Positions 11,040 through 22,193 of a stretch of 64,000 nucleotides of DNA are shown one piece after another. The DNA is from Selaginella moellendorffii (Eukaryota > Streptophyta > Lycopodiopsida > Selaginellales > Selaginellaceae). Position numbers and translations under genes: made by a program. Numbering within the stretch: the first letter of the stretch is position 1; each line of letters begins with the position of its first letter. The notes below the pieces were generated by a model that worked only from the letters and a program-made list of their open reading frames with translations, was not told the origin of the DNA and made no database searches. The stretch covers positions 290,908-354,907 of the forward strand of contig NW_003314300.1 in NCBI RefSeq assembly GCF_000143415.4, read 5' to 3'.

Positions 11040-13800
11040 AGTTTTTCAGCGTATTTCATTTATTTTTTGTGAAACTTGCATTCTAAGCAAACATCATCAC
11101 TAAAATTTCTCACTAAATAAACATTGAATAACTAGACTTTTGGACATGGTTTATTCAAATCTTTGCAACCCTATAAATGTTTTAAGCCATGACAGTGTGA
11201 AATATTTTATCATATTCAATAATGATTATAATCATTAGATATGGATCTATTTTTTGATATGTAAGAGTTGTTATTTTCAAGGCCTATATTGAAAATCTTT
11301 TTAGCTATAAAATAATTTTTTTTACATTGATGGTGGTGGTGAATGCCTCAACAATTAACTTTGGAGCATTTATTATGATATAGATATATAACTTCAAACT
11401 ACAGCTTATTACACTCCTTAGCAAAATGGTGTTGCAAAAAAGAAAAATCACATTTTTGTCAATGTTACTTGCACTTTGTTAACTAATATATATTTTGATA
11501 AAACATTTTACCAAGAGGCCATAGGCACAATGATATATGCTTAAAATCACTTTACCACAATTTCTTTGAATAATAAAATCTTTAAAATATTTTAACTAAA
11601 CTCTACTCCTAATGTATCATGCTTTTTTGGGACTTTGGTTGTGTAGTGTATATGCATACCCTAATCAACTTTAGAAAAAATTAGTTCCTAAAAGTAAAAA
11701 TTCATCTTCATAAAATATGCACAAAATGATACTATGGGGAGAAAAACTTATAAATTATCTTGCAAAGCCTTTATAAATATAGATATCACATTTAACAATT
11801 CCACTCTTCAAAATATTTTTTTTATTAAGGCTTGATTTGTTCCTTTAATTCCACTTATAGGAGACAATCCACTCTTACTTTTACCCATGGATTTTATTCA
11901 TTTGTTATCATTAAAGTTTCCCTAGAGGAATCCTTTAAACATATTTGAATCAATTGATGCTCCTTTAGTTGAGGATAGGACTCTAATATCTTTACCACTT
12001 TTGTCAATGTTATAGCATACTTGATATGATGCTAATTCCTAATCACCCTTAAAGAAAAAATTATTTAAACTCATAAAAGAGCTACATCTCTTAACTTTCA
12101 TTTATGAAGGCATGAATTTGTAAAAAAGTGTGAAAAATTATAAATAATTAAAACAACTTAAAAAACAGTCTATTGGGGTTAAAATATAAAAGGAATGTGC
12201 ACATGAATAAAAATGCACCCCTTTTTCTAATCGATTAAAGATCTTAGGAAATATAGAGTTAAATATTTTTGGTTTTAATATTATGATGGGTGACCTTTTG
12301 AGAATTTAAAATTCAAGAAGTTAACCATTATTGAAAATGCTAAAACAAATGCTATGAAACTTAATAATTTTTGTGGTTTTTTTTATGCCAACATTCTCAT
12401 CACTTATGATAAGGCCATCTTAGGCTCTGTTTTGAATAGAAGCTAAGTTATTTCCATTGAAATTAATGACATATATATTCAAGTGGATTCAACACTATTG
12501 GGATGACATATTTTGAATCCAAAGTGGATTTTTTCCAAAAATTATGGGCCAAGTAGTATATTATAAAACATAATTAGTTGTTCATGGCTTTTGCTAAGTC
12601 CATGCCCTTGACTACAATGAAATACACTAGTTGCTAAATGAGCCAGCTTTTGTACCCCTTTTGCACTTCTGGCTACTTGCAAATGGCAAGTCCATTATAT
12701 GGATGTCAAAACAATATTCTTGAATAGAGATTTGCAAAAAGATATATATATGCATATACTTTTTAATTTTGAGGATGATATTGCCCTAGTGAAGCTAAAT
12801 GGCAACTGTGAAAAGCTTTATATGGCTTTCTTGCATTTGGTCAAAAATTTAATACTACCTTACATGCCTAGGGCTTTCATTGTTGCCATGATTGCAATAT
12901 ATATGTGAATGGTCATGTTGGGAGCATGTTTATCATGTGTTCATCATAGGTGATGACCCTTATGCCATTGCTACTTTGAAAGCTACTTATAGCCAGCAAT
13001 TTTAGATGAAGGACCTTGGCCAAGTCTCTTACTTTTTTGGCTTTAAGATCACATGCAATCCCAAGTCTAGTGTAGAGTCTAGTGGCTACATGCTTAACTA
13101 CTGACATAAGGTCAATCTTTATCAATTTTGTATGCATGATTGCCACCTTGTCAAGACCTTGATGGTTATCAATGCCATCAATCTCATGGTTGAGCAGTCA
13201 AGTGTGCCTTTACCCGTTGGGACTCCCTATTAACATCTCATCAATTGCCTCATGTATTTGGCATTGATGACTTGCCCCAATGTGACTATCACCTTGTGTC
13301 TATATAACACATCACTAACCACCATGCATTGTCAAGCTGCCAAGCATATCATCCAATACCTCTAAGGCACTATGGACTATGGCATTTCTTATTCAAGAGG
13401 CAATTCACCATTGACATGCTTGCTAATAATAAAGGCCATCACTTGACTTCTAGCATTTGCCTTTGCTTCTCAAGAGGTGTTATTATGTGGGCTTCCAAGT
13501 GACAATCTATTGTGGCACTTTCTAGTGCAAAAGCTAAGTGCATCACACTCACTATTGGTAGTAGGGAAGTGGTCTGGGCTCAAGGGCTACTTGCTCAACT
13601 GGGATGTGCACAAGCTAGCCTTACTCCTTCTTGGTGTGACAACTTGAGCAGCATCACCATGTCCAAGAACCCGATCCAGCATACTTGCACAAAGCACATT
13701 GAAGTGCAATTTTGCTATGTGCTTGAGCTGGTTGACAGTGGCACCCTATCAGTCCAACATCTGGACATGCTAGCCGGAGTGTTGCCACATAGACATTAGG
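11040..13800 (+). mobile_element. Decayed Ty1/Copia retrotransposon pol region
   Basis: Integrase remnants: a Cys-x-x-Cys-like ETCILSK at about 11070, LDMVYSNLC at about 11140, and TTAYYTP followed by QNGVAKKKNHIF at about 11400. RT remnants: YMDVKTIFLN at 12697, and MKDLGQVSYFFGFKI at about 13005. RNase H remnants: LSSAKAKCITL at 13515, CDN at about 13640, and NPIQHTCTKHIEVQF at about 13670. These are the canonical Copia motifs in canonical order on one strand. Many stops and frameshifts interrupt them and YVDD is lost, so the element is dead. Ends and LTRs were not defined. The order integrase-RT-RNase H distinguishes it from Gypsy. Confidence 0.85.
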
Positions 13801-14311
13801 GCTTCTTGTTCTGTCCACTAGTGCAGTACTTGATCCTGATTTGTCTCAATCTGAAGGCATGTGAGAAGCCTCTTCCATGCATGTTTCTGCCATATTTTGC
13901 CACACTTGTTTGGAATTCTATCTTGAGTTCTCAGACATGATAGTCACCTGGCTGGCATCTGTTATAAAGAGCCTAAGAACGCCACTATCACACAGTCAAG
14001 AAGGCTGAAAAGCTGTTTTCAGCTGCCAGGAAGAAACACAATTCTTTTGATATGGGTGATTCCAGGAGTTAAATACTCTTCTCAGGTGGTAACTTTGGCA
14101 GTACACCAGGGTCTCACTCACTTCTTCGTCAAAATGCCTTTTGCTTGTGTGAGTGAGAAACTAGGTGTTATCAATTCAACTTTGGCACATTTGTAAGGAA
14201 CAGAAGGTAGGTTTTCATCATGGTACCTCTAGGATGTGCAACTCATGAAGTCATATGGTTTGGCTGCAGGGGATGTATGGTTGAAATGCAAGCAAGATTC
14301 AAGATACGTGA
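13801..14311. other. Spacer after the Copia relic
   Basis: Begins with the second copy of the 53-nt Copia 3' fragment seen at 4553. After about 13860 base composition returns to near 45% GC and splice-like signals appear (for example CTGCAG at about 14266), which suggests remnants of host gene sequence. No continuous gene could be read. Confidence 0.3.
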
Positions 14312-14497
14312 ACTTGTTATGACATTTGCATGCTGTGGTACCACCAGAATTGCGTCAGCTACAATCCAACGCCAATTGTGAGGCCTCCATATGTTGCTGG
14401 AGGGAGTGAGATTTGCAGACAGCATGATTTTGAGTGCCAGGAATGCAAGGAGTCGACAGAGCCCAAGTCCCGTCCTAGGCTATTAACCGTCAACTAA
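14312..14497 (+). pseudogene. Possible PHD-finger-like exon remnant
   Basis: An open frame without ATG reads CYDICMLWYHQNC and, about 24 residues later, FECQEC. The pattern C-x2-C, WYH-x2-C, F-x-C-x2-C resembles the second half of a PHD zinc finger, which binds histone H3 tails in chromatin readers. No first half or neighbouring domain is visible, and the frame upstream ends in a TGA at 14309-14311. The assignment is a pattern match only. A chance Cys-rich frame is possible. Confidence 0.25.
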
Positions 14498-14542
14498 AGC
14501 TGTGAGAAGTGGCGATCCACTCATTCTGGGTGGGGCAAAGGT

Positions 14543-14728
14543 ATGAACCTTGAAAAGCTGAAAGGTTCTAGAACGTTTCTAATCACTGCCAGCTCTCATT
14601 GCAGAGGAAAGAACGGTCAATTCAAAGCAAAGCATGGATCGTCCAATCCTAGATTCTACAAACGCATTTTGCAGCTTCTGGATGGCAGGATATATGCATT
14701 CTTGGAGGACGTTCTAGACGATGAGTGA
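14543..14728 (+). CDS. Short hypothetical ORF or exon
   Basis: 61 codons from ATG to TGA in sequence of gene-like composition. It is basic and hydrophilic (GKNGQFKAKHGSSNPRFYKR) and ends acidic (AFLEDVLDDE). I do not recognise it. It lies between the possible PHD-like remnant and the start of the OR duplication. It may be one exon of the same broken gene or a chance frame. Confidence 0.25.
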   Translation: MNLEKLKGSRTFLITASSHCRGKNGQFKAKHGSSNPRFYKRILQLLDGRIYAFLEDVLDDE

Positions 14729-14827
14729 GAGGCTGCTCCTGTTGGAGAGATATGCTCCAAAAGAAAGCTAAGAAACATAAGTCTAGAGATTGAAACCTTT
14801 GAACTGGCAAACAAGGTAAGTCCGTAT

Positions 14828-16597
14828 TATCACTTAAAATATAATTACCTTTTAAGAAATATAAGTGTCTTTAGGTCCTTTTTGGGTTTAAACTTTCACC
14901 ACTTTGACGGAATATGCCTAAGAGCATATGCCGCTAGTATGTTCTCTCGTCGCTAGAGCCAAAATCTCTCCACAAGCTGATAATCAGGGTTTGTTCTCTC
15001 GCCAGAAATTTGGCTCGTCCCGAGGGATTCTAGGTGCGTCTAGCGAGGAATGCGAGGCTGGAGAGATGTTCTCGTCGATGTCGGCCCCGCATTCTCCCGC
15101 AGTAAGCAGCTTCGGTGGTTCTTGGGCAAGAAATTTCAGATGCTTGAGTCTGGAGCGTCCGGTTTTGTGGATTTCGAGGTCAAGGCCGCTCAACCGCAGT
15201 GTAAGGGCGACGCTCACGGATGATTCTTCCTCCTCGAACAACGGGTTTTGCATCATCGAGAGCCGAGACACCGTCGTCGATCTCGCGAAAATGCAGTTCG
15301 AGGAGCTCAGGGACAACGTGAAAAGCCGCCGCAACAAAATCTTCTTTCTCATGGAGGAGGTATTTCCAGAATGGCTCCTGTGTGTCATCGATCGATCGCT
15401 CCTTTTTTTCCATTCGACGTTCCTTCCAGGTTAGAAGACTGAGGATCCAGCAGCGATTGAAAGGCGCCGAGCTAGGCCTGGAAGAGGAGGACGAGGAGAA
15501 CGATCTGCCAGAGTATTCATCGTTGTTTCCATTTCTTCCACCTTTGGTAAACAAACACTTTCTTATGTTTTTCTATTTCCTCTCAGCAATGGCTTGGCTA
15601 TGGCAGACATACACGACGTTGAAGTTATACTATGCAACTTGCTTTGCCTTGTGCGGTGGAGTCATCCTTTTCGGTGGCCTTCTAGCTCCTGTTGTAAGCA
15701 CTAAAATTCAATACTGTGTAGAGATAAGATCTTGTTTTCCTTTCCAAAGCTGGAGCTCCGACTTGGGGTTGGATTTACCTCCTATACCGATTTCATTCAC
15801 AAGATGCACTTACCCGAGCAGCTAAGGTTTGTGACACTGGAGGTTTGTTGCTGCTGCTTGATGTGGTCTTTGGGATTTTTATAGTCAGGTCGATCCAATC
15901 GTTGCTTCGTTTTCGGGTGGGGCAGTCGGAGTCTTATCGTCTCTGATGGTGGTGGAAGCTAATAACATCCGGCAGCAGGATAAGCAGAGGTGCAAGTACT
16001 GTCATGGAACTGGTATGGCAATCAATGAGGTCATGGTTTTCATTGCTACAATGCTTTTCAATGTTTCAAGGCTATCTGTCGTGCGCTCTATGCTCAGCTG
16101 CTGGAACTGTAGCGAGGCCGGAATCCATGGAACGTAAGAGATGTCCAAACTGCTTTGGCGTGACGAAGGTAGAAGTTTCTGCCTCCTGCGTCTAGCTACA
16201 CTTTATTTAATTCCTTCTGGTGTCTCCTTTCTTTTTCTGATGTTTTCTCTGTCATTTTTCTAATTTGCAGGTGATGTGTCCTACTTGTTTGTGCACAGGA
16301 ATGGCACTTGCTACTGAACACGACCGTCGAATCGATCCTTTCGACTGATGAGTGAGTGAGTGCGTATTCCTTTTCGTCTAAAAAAATTCCCCTAGCCATT
16401 GATCTTAGCGAAAACAGCGACTAATGCTTTTGACTTGCTCTCTGTCACCAGGTGAGGGTGGGGTTACGTGTGTCTTTCCACCCGCCACACTTGGCGATCG
16501 AGAGTATGAAAATAATCTCGAAAGCTGGGAAATGCCGACTGTATGCCTTGCTTGCTTGTTTCATTTTTTAATGTTTTGGTGCAGGAAGCGGTGGCAA
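14828..16597 (+). repeat. Segmental duplication carrying ORANGE, copy 1
   Basis: Matches 20360-22092 in the same orientation with scattered substitutions and small deletions. It extends from about 200 bp upstream of the OR start (CTTTGACGGAATATGCCTAA in both) through all exons and introns to about 250 bp past the stop (GCGGTGGCAAGT in both). After that point copy 1 continues into an NTPase-family relic and copy 2 into unrelated DNA. Confidence 0.85.
15066..16348 (+). CDS. OR: ORANGE (OR) DnaJ-like zinc-finger plastid chaperone
   Basis: Exons 15066-15359, 15430-15546, 15607-15693, 15750-15826, 15885-16012, 16071-16168 and 16271-16348 give 292 residues (Arabidopsis OR about 307). Motifs run in the family order: GFCIIESRDTVVDLAKMQ, EELRDNVKSRRNKIFFLMEE, VRRLRIQQRLK, then a membrane segment YYATCFALCGGVILFGGLLA. 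A second membrane segment, DPIVASFSGGAVGVLSSLM, follows. The C-terminus carries four Cys-rich repeats (CKYCHGTG, CALCSAAG, CPNCFGV, CPTCLCTG) and the ending HDRRIDPFD. OR stabilises phytoene synthase and promotes carotenoid storage and plastid development. The N-terminus is Ser/Arg-rich, as expected of a plastid transit peptide. An in-frame ATG at 14928 would add 46 residues. 15066 is preferred because copy 2 conserves it. Introns are 56-102 nt. Confidence 0.9.
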
Positions 16598-16850
16598 GTC
16601 TGACGACGAGGCAAGGAAGAAGTTCCTGTCGAGCAGAGAAGTTGCCTATTAGAAGAGAGATCTCAGGAGATGGGTGATGGAGAAAGCAGACTTAACAGCG
16701 GGGGAGACGAGGAGAATGAGCGTGATGGGCTTGTCTCGGTTCATAGCCGGCACAGCCACGCCGAGGATATGGATGGAGGAAGCCTTTTCGCGACGCGTTG
16801 GAGGACATGGAAGCTTTGCTCTTGCGAGCGTCCTCCCGACACACGTACTA
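16598..16850 (+). pseudogene. Relic of the P-loop NTPase family (C-terminal part)
   Basis: From TCTGACGACGAGGCAAG on, this matches 40041-40290 in the same orientation. The matching landmarks are the DNA encoding KFLSS, then RRWVMEKADL, the GTATP segment and the FATRW segment. An in-frame TAG replaces a Gln codon (cctattag, 16644-16651) and the frame shifts afterwards. Only about 80 codons of the family remain. It abuts the end of the OR duplication exactly, so the two events may share a breakpoint. Confidence 0.7.
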
Positions 16851-17268
16851 TTGTGTTTGATCCAAATTTCAGGCAAAAGCCTTCGATTAAACAACACATA
16901 AGCTCCAAGCTGAAAAGATTCATCACTCCTACCCTTCACTGATGTTATTCCTTCCAAGAAAAACATAAGGCATCTGGCACGAAACGCATGCTTGCGATGA
17001 GATCTTGAGCAGCACCCAAACGCCCAGCACGGCTCAGACCATGGATCACGCAGCAATAGTCTGGATCAAGACCATCATAGAGCTAAAGCACTACTTAGAT
17101 CTAATGTTTTCATCGTATCAAACATTTCCAATGCACAGTGCTCCACCACTCTGGAGTAGTTTAGACGTTGAGTCGTCCTCTGGCATCAAAAGGGATTTTT
17201 ACTTCCCGCATATATTCGATGACACAGATCTCTGGCTAGGAGAAGCTGTGATCTTTGCGTGTATGCTG

Positions 17269-17451
17269 TTAGCAATTCTGGCATCCAATTGAATATTTCT
17301 GTCGCATCCTTCCTTTTGAGATTAAGTCAAGCATGGACTTTCTGTTTGCCTCTAGCATATCATCAAAAACTTCTTCTGCCCGTGCCAAATCTCCATGCAA
17401 TGTGTATGTTGCTAGCATGGTGTTCCAGACTATCAAATCCCTCTGTGGCAT
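17269..17451 (-). pseudogene. PPR motif relic
   Basis: One motif reads MPQRDLIVWNTMLATYTLHG then DLARAEEVFDDM, typical of S and P/L-type pentatricopeptide repeats. The frame ends soon after and nothing continues it on either side. It is a single-repeat fragment of an organellar RNA-binding PPR gene. Confidence 0.55.
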
Positions 17452-17714
17452 TTTACTGTAGACATCTTTTGCCGCTTACAGAAAGCCATTCTAACGATGA
17501 AGTTCACCAACTCAGTTTATCAGCGACAGCTCGTACCCCATCCATCTCGCGTTCCTCCTGTCGTCTCTTGAAGCATCTTCCAGTGTTCATATGCAGATAG
17601 CGCACTTAGTGAATTTCATTTCTTGAAGCATCTTGCAATGTTTTCTTATGCCGATAGCAGTGCATTGCAGCAAATGATGTTTTGCATTCGCATTTGGGTA
17701 AAGATCTCCTCGCT

Positions 17715-17800
17715 AGCACTATTATATACTATAATAGTATTATATATAATAATAGTATTATAATAATTATTATTATAATACTATTATATACTATTGTTAA
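17715..17800. repeat. AT palindromic low-complexity repeat
   Basis: Alternating TATAATAGTATTATA-type words form overlapping inverted repeats of about 80 bp, able to fold on themselves. No gene is associated. Confidence 0.7.
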
Positions 17801-18724
17801 ATAATATTTCAATTAAGAAGCTTGTGAAAGAAAAAACCTTAGCAAGAAACAGCCAGATTTGTCCACGAAATCAAGTAATGAAGTGGCATTGCATTAAAAT
17901 GAGATTTTGCTATGTCATTATGCTCATGTTAGACATATGACACAAGTATCATGTCGAAGGGTGTTTACCTCCGTACAAGACGAGAGCGTTGTCTCATCAA
18001 CAGCAATGATCAAAGCCTACGGAATAAAGCGAAGGAGTGGAGAGTGCTCATTGGAGAAATCTTGTTTTGAATGGCGCAAATACCCTGTCTGGGCATTTGG
18101 ACGAGGAAATAGCAAGAGGCTTGAGCTTCTTTATATCCATGAATAATCTCTCAGCTGTGCCGGGCAGCTCCGAGAAGATCATTAAGACGACTGGCCAAAC
18201 CCAGTCAGTCTCTTCGAGCACCAGTCAACGCGATCAACTAACAGGCCCTCGACTCCATGGGATATGTAAAGGTTGACGAAAAGCCATGGCGTTTCCTGCC
18301 GGTCAACCCAGTCAGTCAATGGCAAGTTAAAGCTCTCGTTTACTTGACGTAAAATGAGTATGTACATGTTTGTACGCCAGCTTTAAGCAGAGGAAAGTAC
18401 AGACATGACCAGCTATAGAAAGCTGTCAAGCTCTTCCATGGCTAGCGATTGGCGCAAGCAGCAAAGCCGGTTGCAAAGATTCGCGTTCACAGCCATTTTT
18501 CTCGGCCAGATATAGCCCGACTTCTCTGGATACGCTCGCGCCAAACGAGAGCCCCTCTTCACGTCCTTCGCGTCCTTGTAAAGCCCGAAACCGTAGTGAT
18601 CAAGCAACGCCTCAACCTGGAAGACAACCAGCACCGTATGCCGTTCTGGGCATACTCACTGGAAACCGCAAGCATCTAAAGCTTTGCGTTGTCACCTCCC
18701 TCCTTTTGCCTTTTGCTTTTTCCT
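17801..18724. other. Spacer, one unassigned minus-strand frame
   Basis: The minus frame 18634-18413 is open for 73 codons and has gene-like composition (GLYKDAKDVKRGSRLARAYP, then GYIWPRKMAVNANLC). I do not recognise it and no partner exons were found. The remainder shows no supported gene. Confidence 0.3.
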
Positions 18725-20247
18725 ATGGACAGATACTATCCTAAACTCTCATGGACACCGCTCTACGAGAGAGGCGATAAAGTTTCTTCTGTAGTCTTCC
18801 GTGGGCTCAGGCTAGAAATCGTTGGCAACTGGTGTCTCCCTTCGCACTATGATCCGCAAGAGGATGCGGTTCTGGAGTTTGTCACCACTCGAAAACCGTC
18901 CAAAAAGGTACAAGATTCTATTTCGAAGAGCCTCGATGAATCTGGGGTCTGTTGCTCGTTTGACGGGAAGAGCCTCTTCGTTTTCTTCCCGACGTCTCTC
19001 GCCTACGCGACGCTAGCCGATGCAAAAGAACAGGTCCGGTGCTATGCCATGAAGAAAGGGAACGTGTTCGAGTTTCTCTTGCTGCCCAGCCCGCTTTGGA
19101 AGTCGAAAGAGGGCAAGTTCTTCATGCCTCAACAAGCTCTCTTCCGGACGTGTGAGCCCTACTGTCCATCCTAGCGTTCGAGATTGGGGAGAGGCACGAA
19201 GAGCCGGCGTGGCGCCAACTTTTCGAATCCGGGGCATTTTCTGGAGTCTTGGCCTTGATGCCCGGATGCCTGGACGTGGTTCTTATCACTCGCCAAGGGA
19301 CTCAACGATTCCATGACCCCGACTTTGTAGACTTGAGCGAGCTGTTGAGTGGCTTTCGGCTCTATCTCACGGCTCTTCCAAGGGTACTCTGGCCAACACT
19401 CCGGGAAGTAAGTGTCGCCATCTTTGGCGATGCGAAAACGAGTTCACCTCACTTGTTTGTGCAGGATCGGAGGGGCTACATGACAACCAACAAGAAGCTG
19501 GCGGATATCCTTTGCAAACGTATACGCGAAGGGAATGTAGAAGAGGCGAAAGCGGTGGTGTGTTTTATGTCTTGTTTAGATACGTTTAGCTCCTTTGAGG
19601 TGCTCCCTCTGGTGAGTCTTTCTCCGTATATGCATGGTTCATGTCCGGTGTTTAAATTGCAATACACAGGTTCTAGCTGTGTCCAAGAACATGGAAGAGC
19701 TCGTGGAGTTTATGTGTGAATTTGAGGTCGACGTGGATCAAGTTGACTGGTTTGGACGAAGCAGCGTTGTCTTCTTCACTAAATTGTGCTGCCTTGTAGG
19801 TTTGGTCAAACTGCACGAGCTCGCGCTACGGGAAAGATTCGAAAGTTTATCGACGAGAAATACCCGGATGCCCCGGATGCTCCTGGTTTGATCTTTTGTT
19901 CTTACTATAGGTTACACATACGTAATTATTGATGGATTGTGTGCTTGCAGAAGGTTTGACAGTGAGCGCCCCTGAACCATCAACGGTGAAAGTTTCTGGT
20001 CTCACTTCCGAAAATCTCCGGAAACTGGTAAAGATGGTCTCCGGAAGAAAGATTGCCGCCTACTATCTCCCTGATGCAGTTGGAGAAAACAATACAATGT
20101 GTTTGCAGGTAAGTAGCTTTTGTAGATGCTCTCTTTTGTTCACGCCTTTCTTTTGTCTGAATAATGCAGCAATTGTTTCCTGATGCAAGCGATCCTGATT
20201 CATTACTTCGAGAGGTCAAAGCCACGCTAATGTTAGGAGGAGACTAG
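18725..20247 (+). pseudogene. Unrecognised multi-exon gene with two frameshifts
   Basis: Exons read by eye: 18725-19407, 19465-19611, 19670-19885, 19951-20108 and 20170-20247. Splice signals are good (GTAAGT at 19408, GTGAGT at 19612, GTAAGT at 20109). Two single-base frameshifts interrupt otherwise continuous coding. One is near 19155, after PQQALFRT, where the frame resumes as ALLSILAFEIGERH. The other is near 19842 in GGGAAAG, after HELALRE, where it resumes as RKFIDEKYPDAPDAP. The predicted product, about 425 residues, is soluble and has no membrane segments. I cannot assign a family. A relic with the same ELVEF-x8-DQVDW signature lies at 4027-4437. The frameshifts could be real decay or draft-sequence errors. 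Confidence 0.6.
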
Positions 20248-20359
20248 ATGGCGGCAGTGCCAAGCAATGATATACGCCATAGCCAATCATGGACTCTTCA
20301 TCACTTGGACGGTCCTGATCTGCGCCTCATAATCGCGGATTTTCCAAAAAGGTCAAACC

Positions 20360-22092
20360 TGTAAATATAACTACCCTTAAGAAATATAACTAATCCTGCC
20401 TTTAGGTCAAGTACCTTTTTTGGTTTAAGGACTTTGACGGAATATGCCTAAGACTTGAGGATATTACGTTCTCCCCACTGATAATCAGGGTTTGTAGGGC
20501 TCGCGAGAATTCCAGGTGCGTCTAGCGAGGAATGCGAGGTTGGAGAGATGTTCTCGTCGATGTCGGCCCCGCATTCTCCCGCAGTAAGCAGCTTGGGTGG
20601 TTCTTGGGCAAGAAATTCCGGATGCTTGAGTCTGGAGCGTCCGGTTTTGTGGATTTCGAGGTCGAGACCGCTCAACCGCAGTGTAAGGGCGACGCTCACG
20701 GATGATTCCTCCTCCTCGAACAACGGGTTTTACATCATCGACAGCCGAGACACTGTCGTTGATCTCGCGAAAATGCAGTTCGAGGAGCTCAGGGATGACG
20801 TGAAAACTCGTCTTGCGCATGGAGGAGGTATTTGAATTTGTGCTCTTGTGTGTCATCGATCGATCCCTCTTCTTTCCAGGTTAGAAGACTGAGGATCCAG
20901 CAGCGATTGAAAGGCGCCGAGCTAGGCCTGGAAGAGGAGGACGAGAAGAATGATCTACCAGAGTAATTATCGTTGTTTCGATTTCTTCCACCTTTGGTAA
21001 ACAAACACTTTCTTATGTTTTTCTATTTCCTCTCAGCAATGGCTTGGCTATGGCAGACATACACGACGTTGAAGTTATACTATGCAACTTGCTTTGCCGT
21101 GTACGGTGGAGTCATCCTTTTTGGTGGCCTTCTAGCTTGTAAGCACTTCAAATCTAGACTGTATATATGATCTCCTTACATTTTTGTTTTCCTTTTCAAA
21201 GCTGGAGCTCAGACTTGGGATTGGATTTCCCACCTATACTGATTTATACATTTACCCGAGCAGCTAAGGTTTGTGACACAGGGAGTTTGTTGCTGTTGCT
21301 TGATGTGGTCTTTGGGATTTTTATAGTCAGGTCGATCCAAGCGTTGCATCATTTTCGGGTGGGTCAGTCGGAGCTAATAACATCCGGCAGCAGGATAAGA
21401 AGAGGTGCAAGTATTGTCATGGAACTGGTATGGCAATCAATGAAGGCTTCATTCATTTTTCATAGTTTTTATTGCTACAATGCTTTGCTTTACAATGTTT
21501 CATGTCTATCTGTCGTGCTGCTCAGCCGCTGGAACTGTAGCGAGTCCGGAATCCATGGAACGTAAGAGATGTCCAAACTGCTTTGGCGTGACGAAGGTAG
21601 AAGTTTCTTCCTCCTCCGTCTAGCTACACTTTATTTTCTTACTTCCGATGTCTCCTTTCTTTTTCTGATGTTTTCTCCGTCCACTTTTGATCCTTTTTCA
21701 TTTTTTTCTTGCAGGCGATGTGTCCTACTTGTTTGTGCACAGTAATGGCACTGGCTACTGAACATGACCGTCGAATCGATCCTTTCGACTGATGAGTGAG
21801 TGAGTGCGTATTCCTTTTCGTCTTTACACCGCCAAAAGAATTCCCCTAGCTATTGATCTTAGCGAAACAGCGACTAATGCTTTTGACTTGCTCTCTGTCA
21901 CCAGGTGAGGGTGGGGTTAGGTGTGTCTTTTCACCCACCACACTTGGCGATCGAGAGTATGAGCTACGCCACTCTCTCCTAAAATAATCTCGAGAGCTGG
22001 GAAAGATCAAGAGCTGCCGAGTGTATGCCTTGTTTGCTTGTTTCACTTTTGGCAAAAGTTTAATGTTCTGGTGCAGGGAGCGGTGGCAAGTT
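20360..22092 (+). repeat. Segmental duplication carrying ORANGE, copy 2
   Basis: Direct copy of 14828-16597, about 5.5 kb downstream. Its right boundary lies about 100 bp before the PH-VPS9 gene start. Confidence 0.85.
20548..21792 (+). pseudogene. OR: ORANGE (OR) pseudogene
   Basis: Matches the OR gene at 15066-16348 along its length but is disabled in several places. A 14-nt deletion in exon 1 (after DDVKTR, about 20810) shifts the frame. In exon 2 the Tyr codon after NDLPE has become TAA (about 20963). Exon 3 has a four-base deletion removing the LAP motif beside its donor (about 21136). Exon 5 has lost part of the segment after GGSVG (about 21370). The final exon, encoding the last Cys repeat and the RIDPFD ending, is preserved but is no longer reachable in frame. 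The start ATG and transit-peptide region are kept. Confidence 0.88.
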
Positions 22093-22193
22093 AGTATGTA
22101 TAGAGGCGTTGCTTCAGCCTCGACATTTTTCGCCGTTTCGCAGGAGGGGCAGCAAGAGCAGCCGCAGCAGCTCCATGCCGATCTTAGCCTGCT

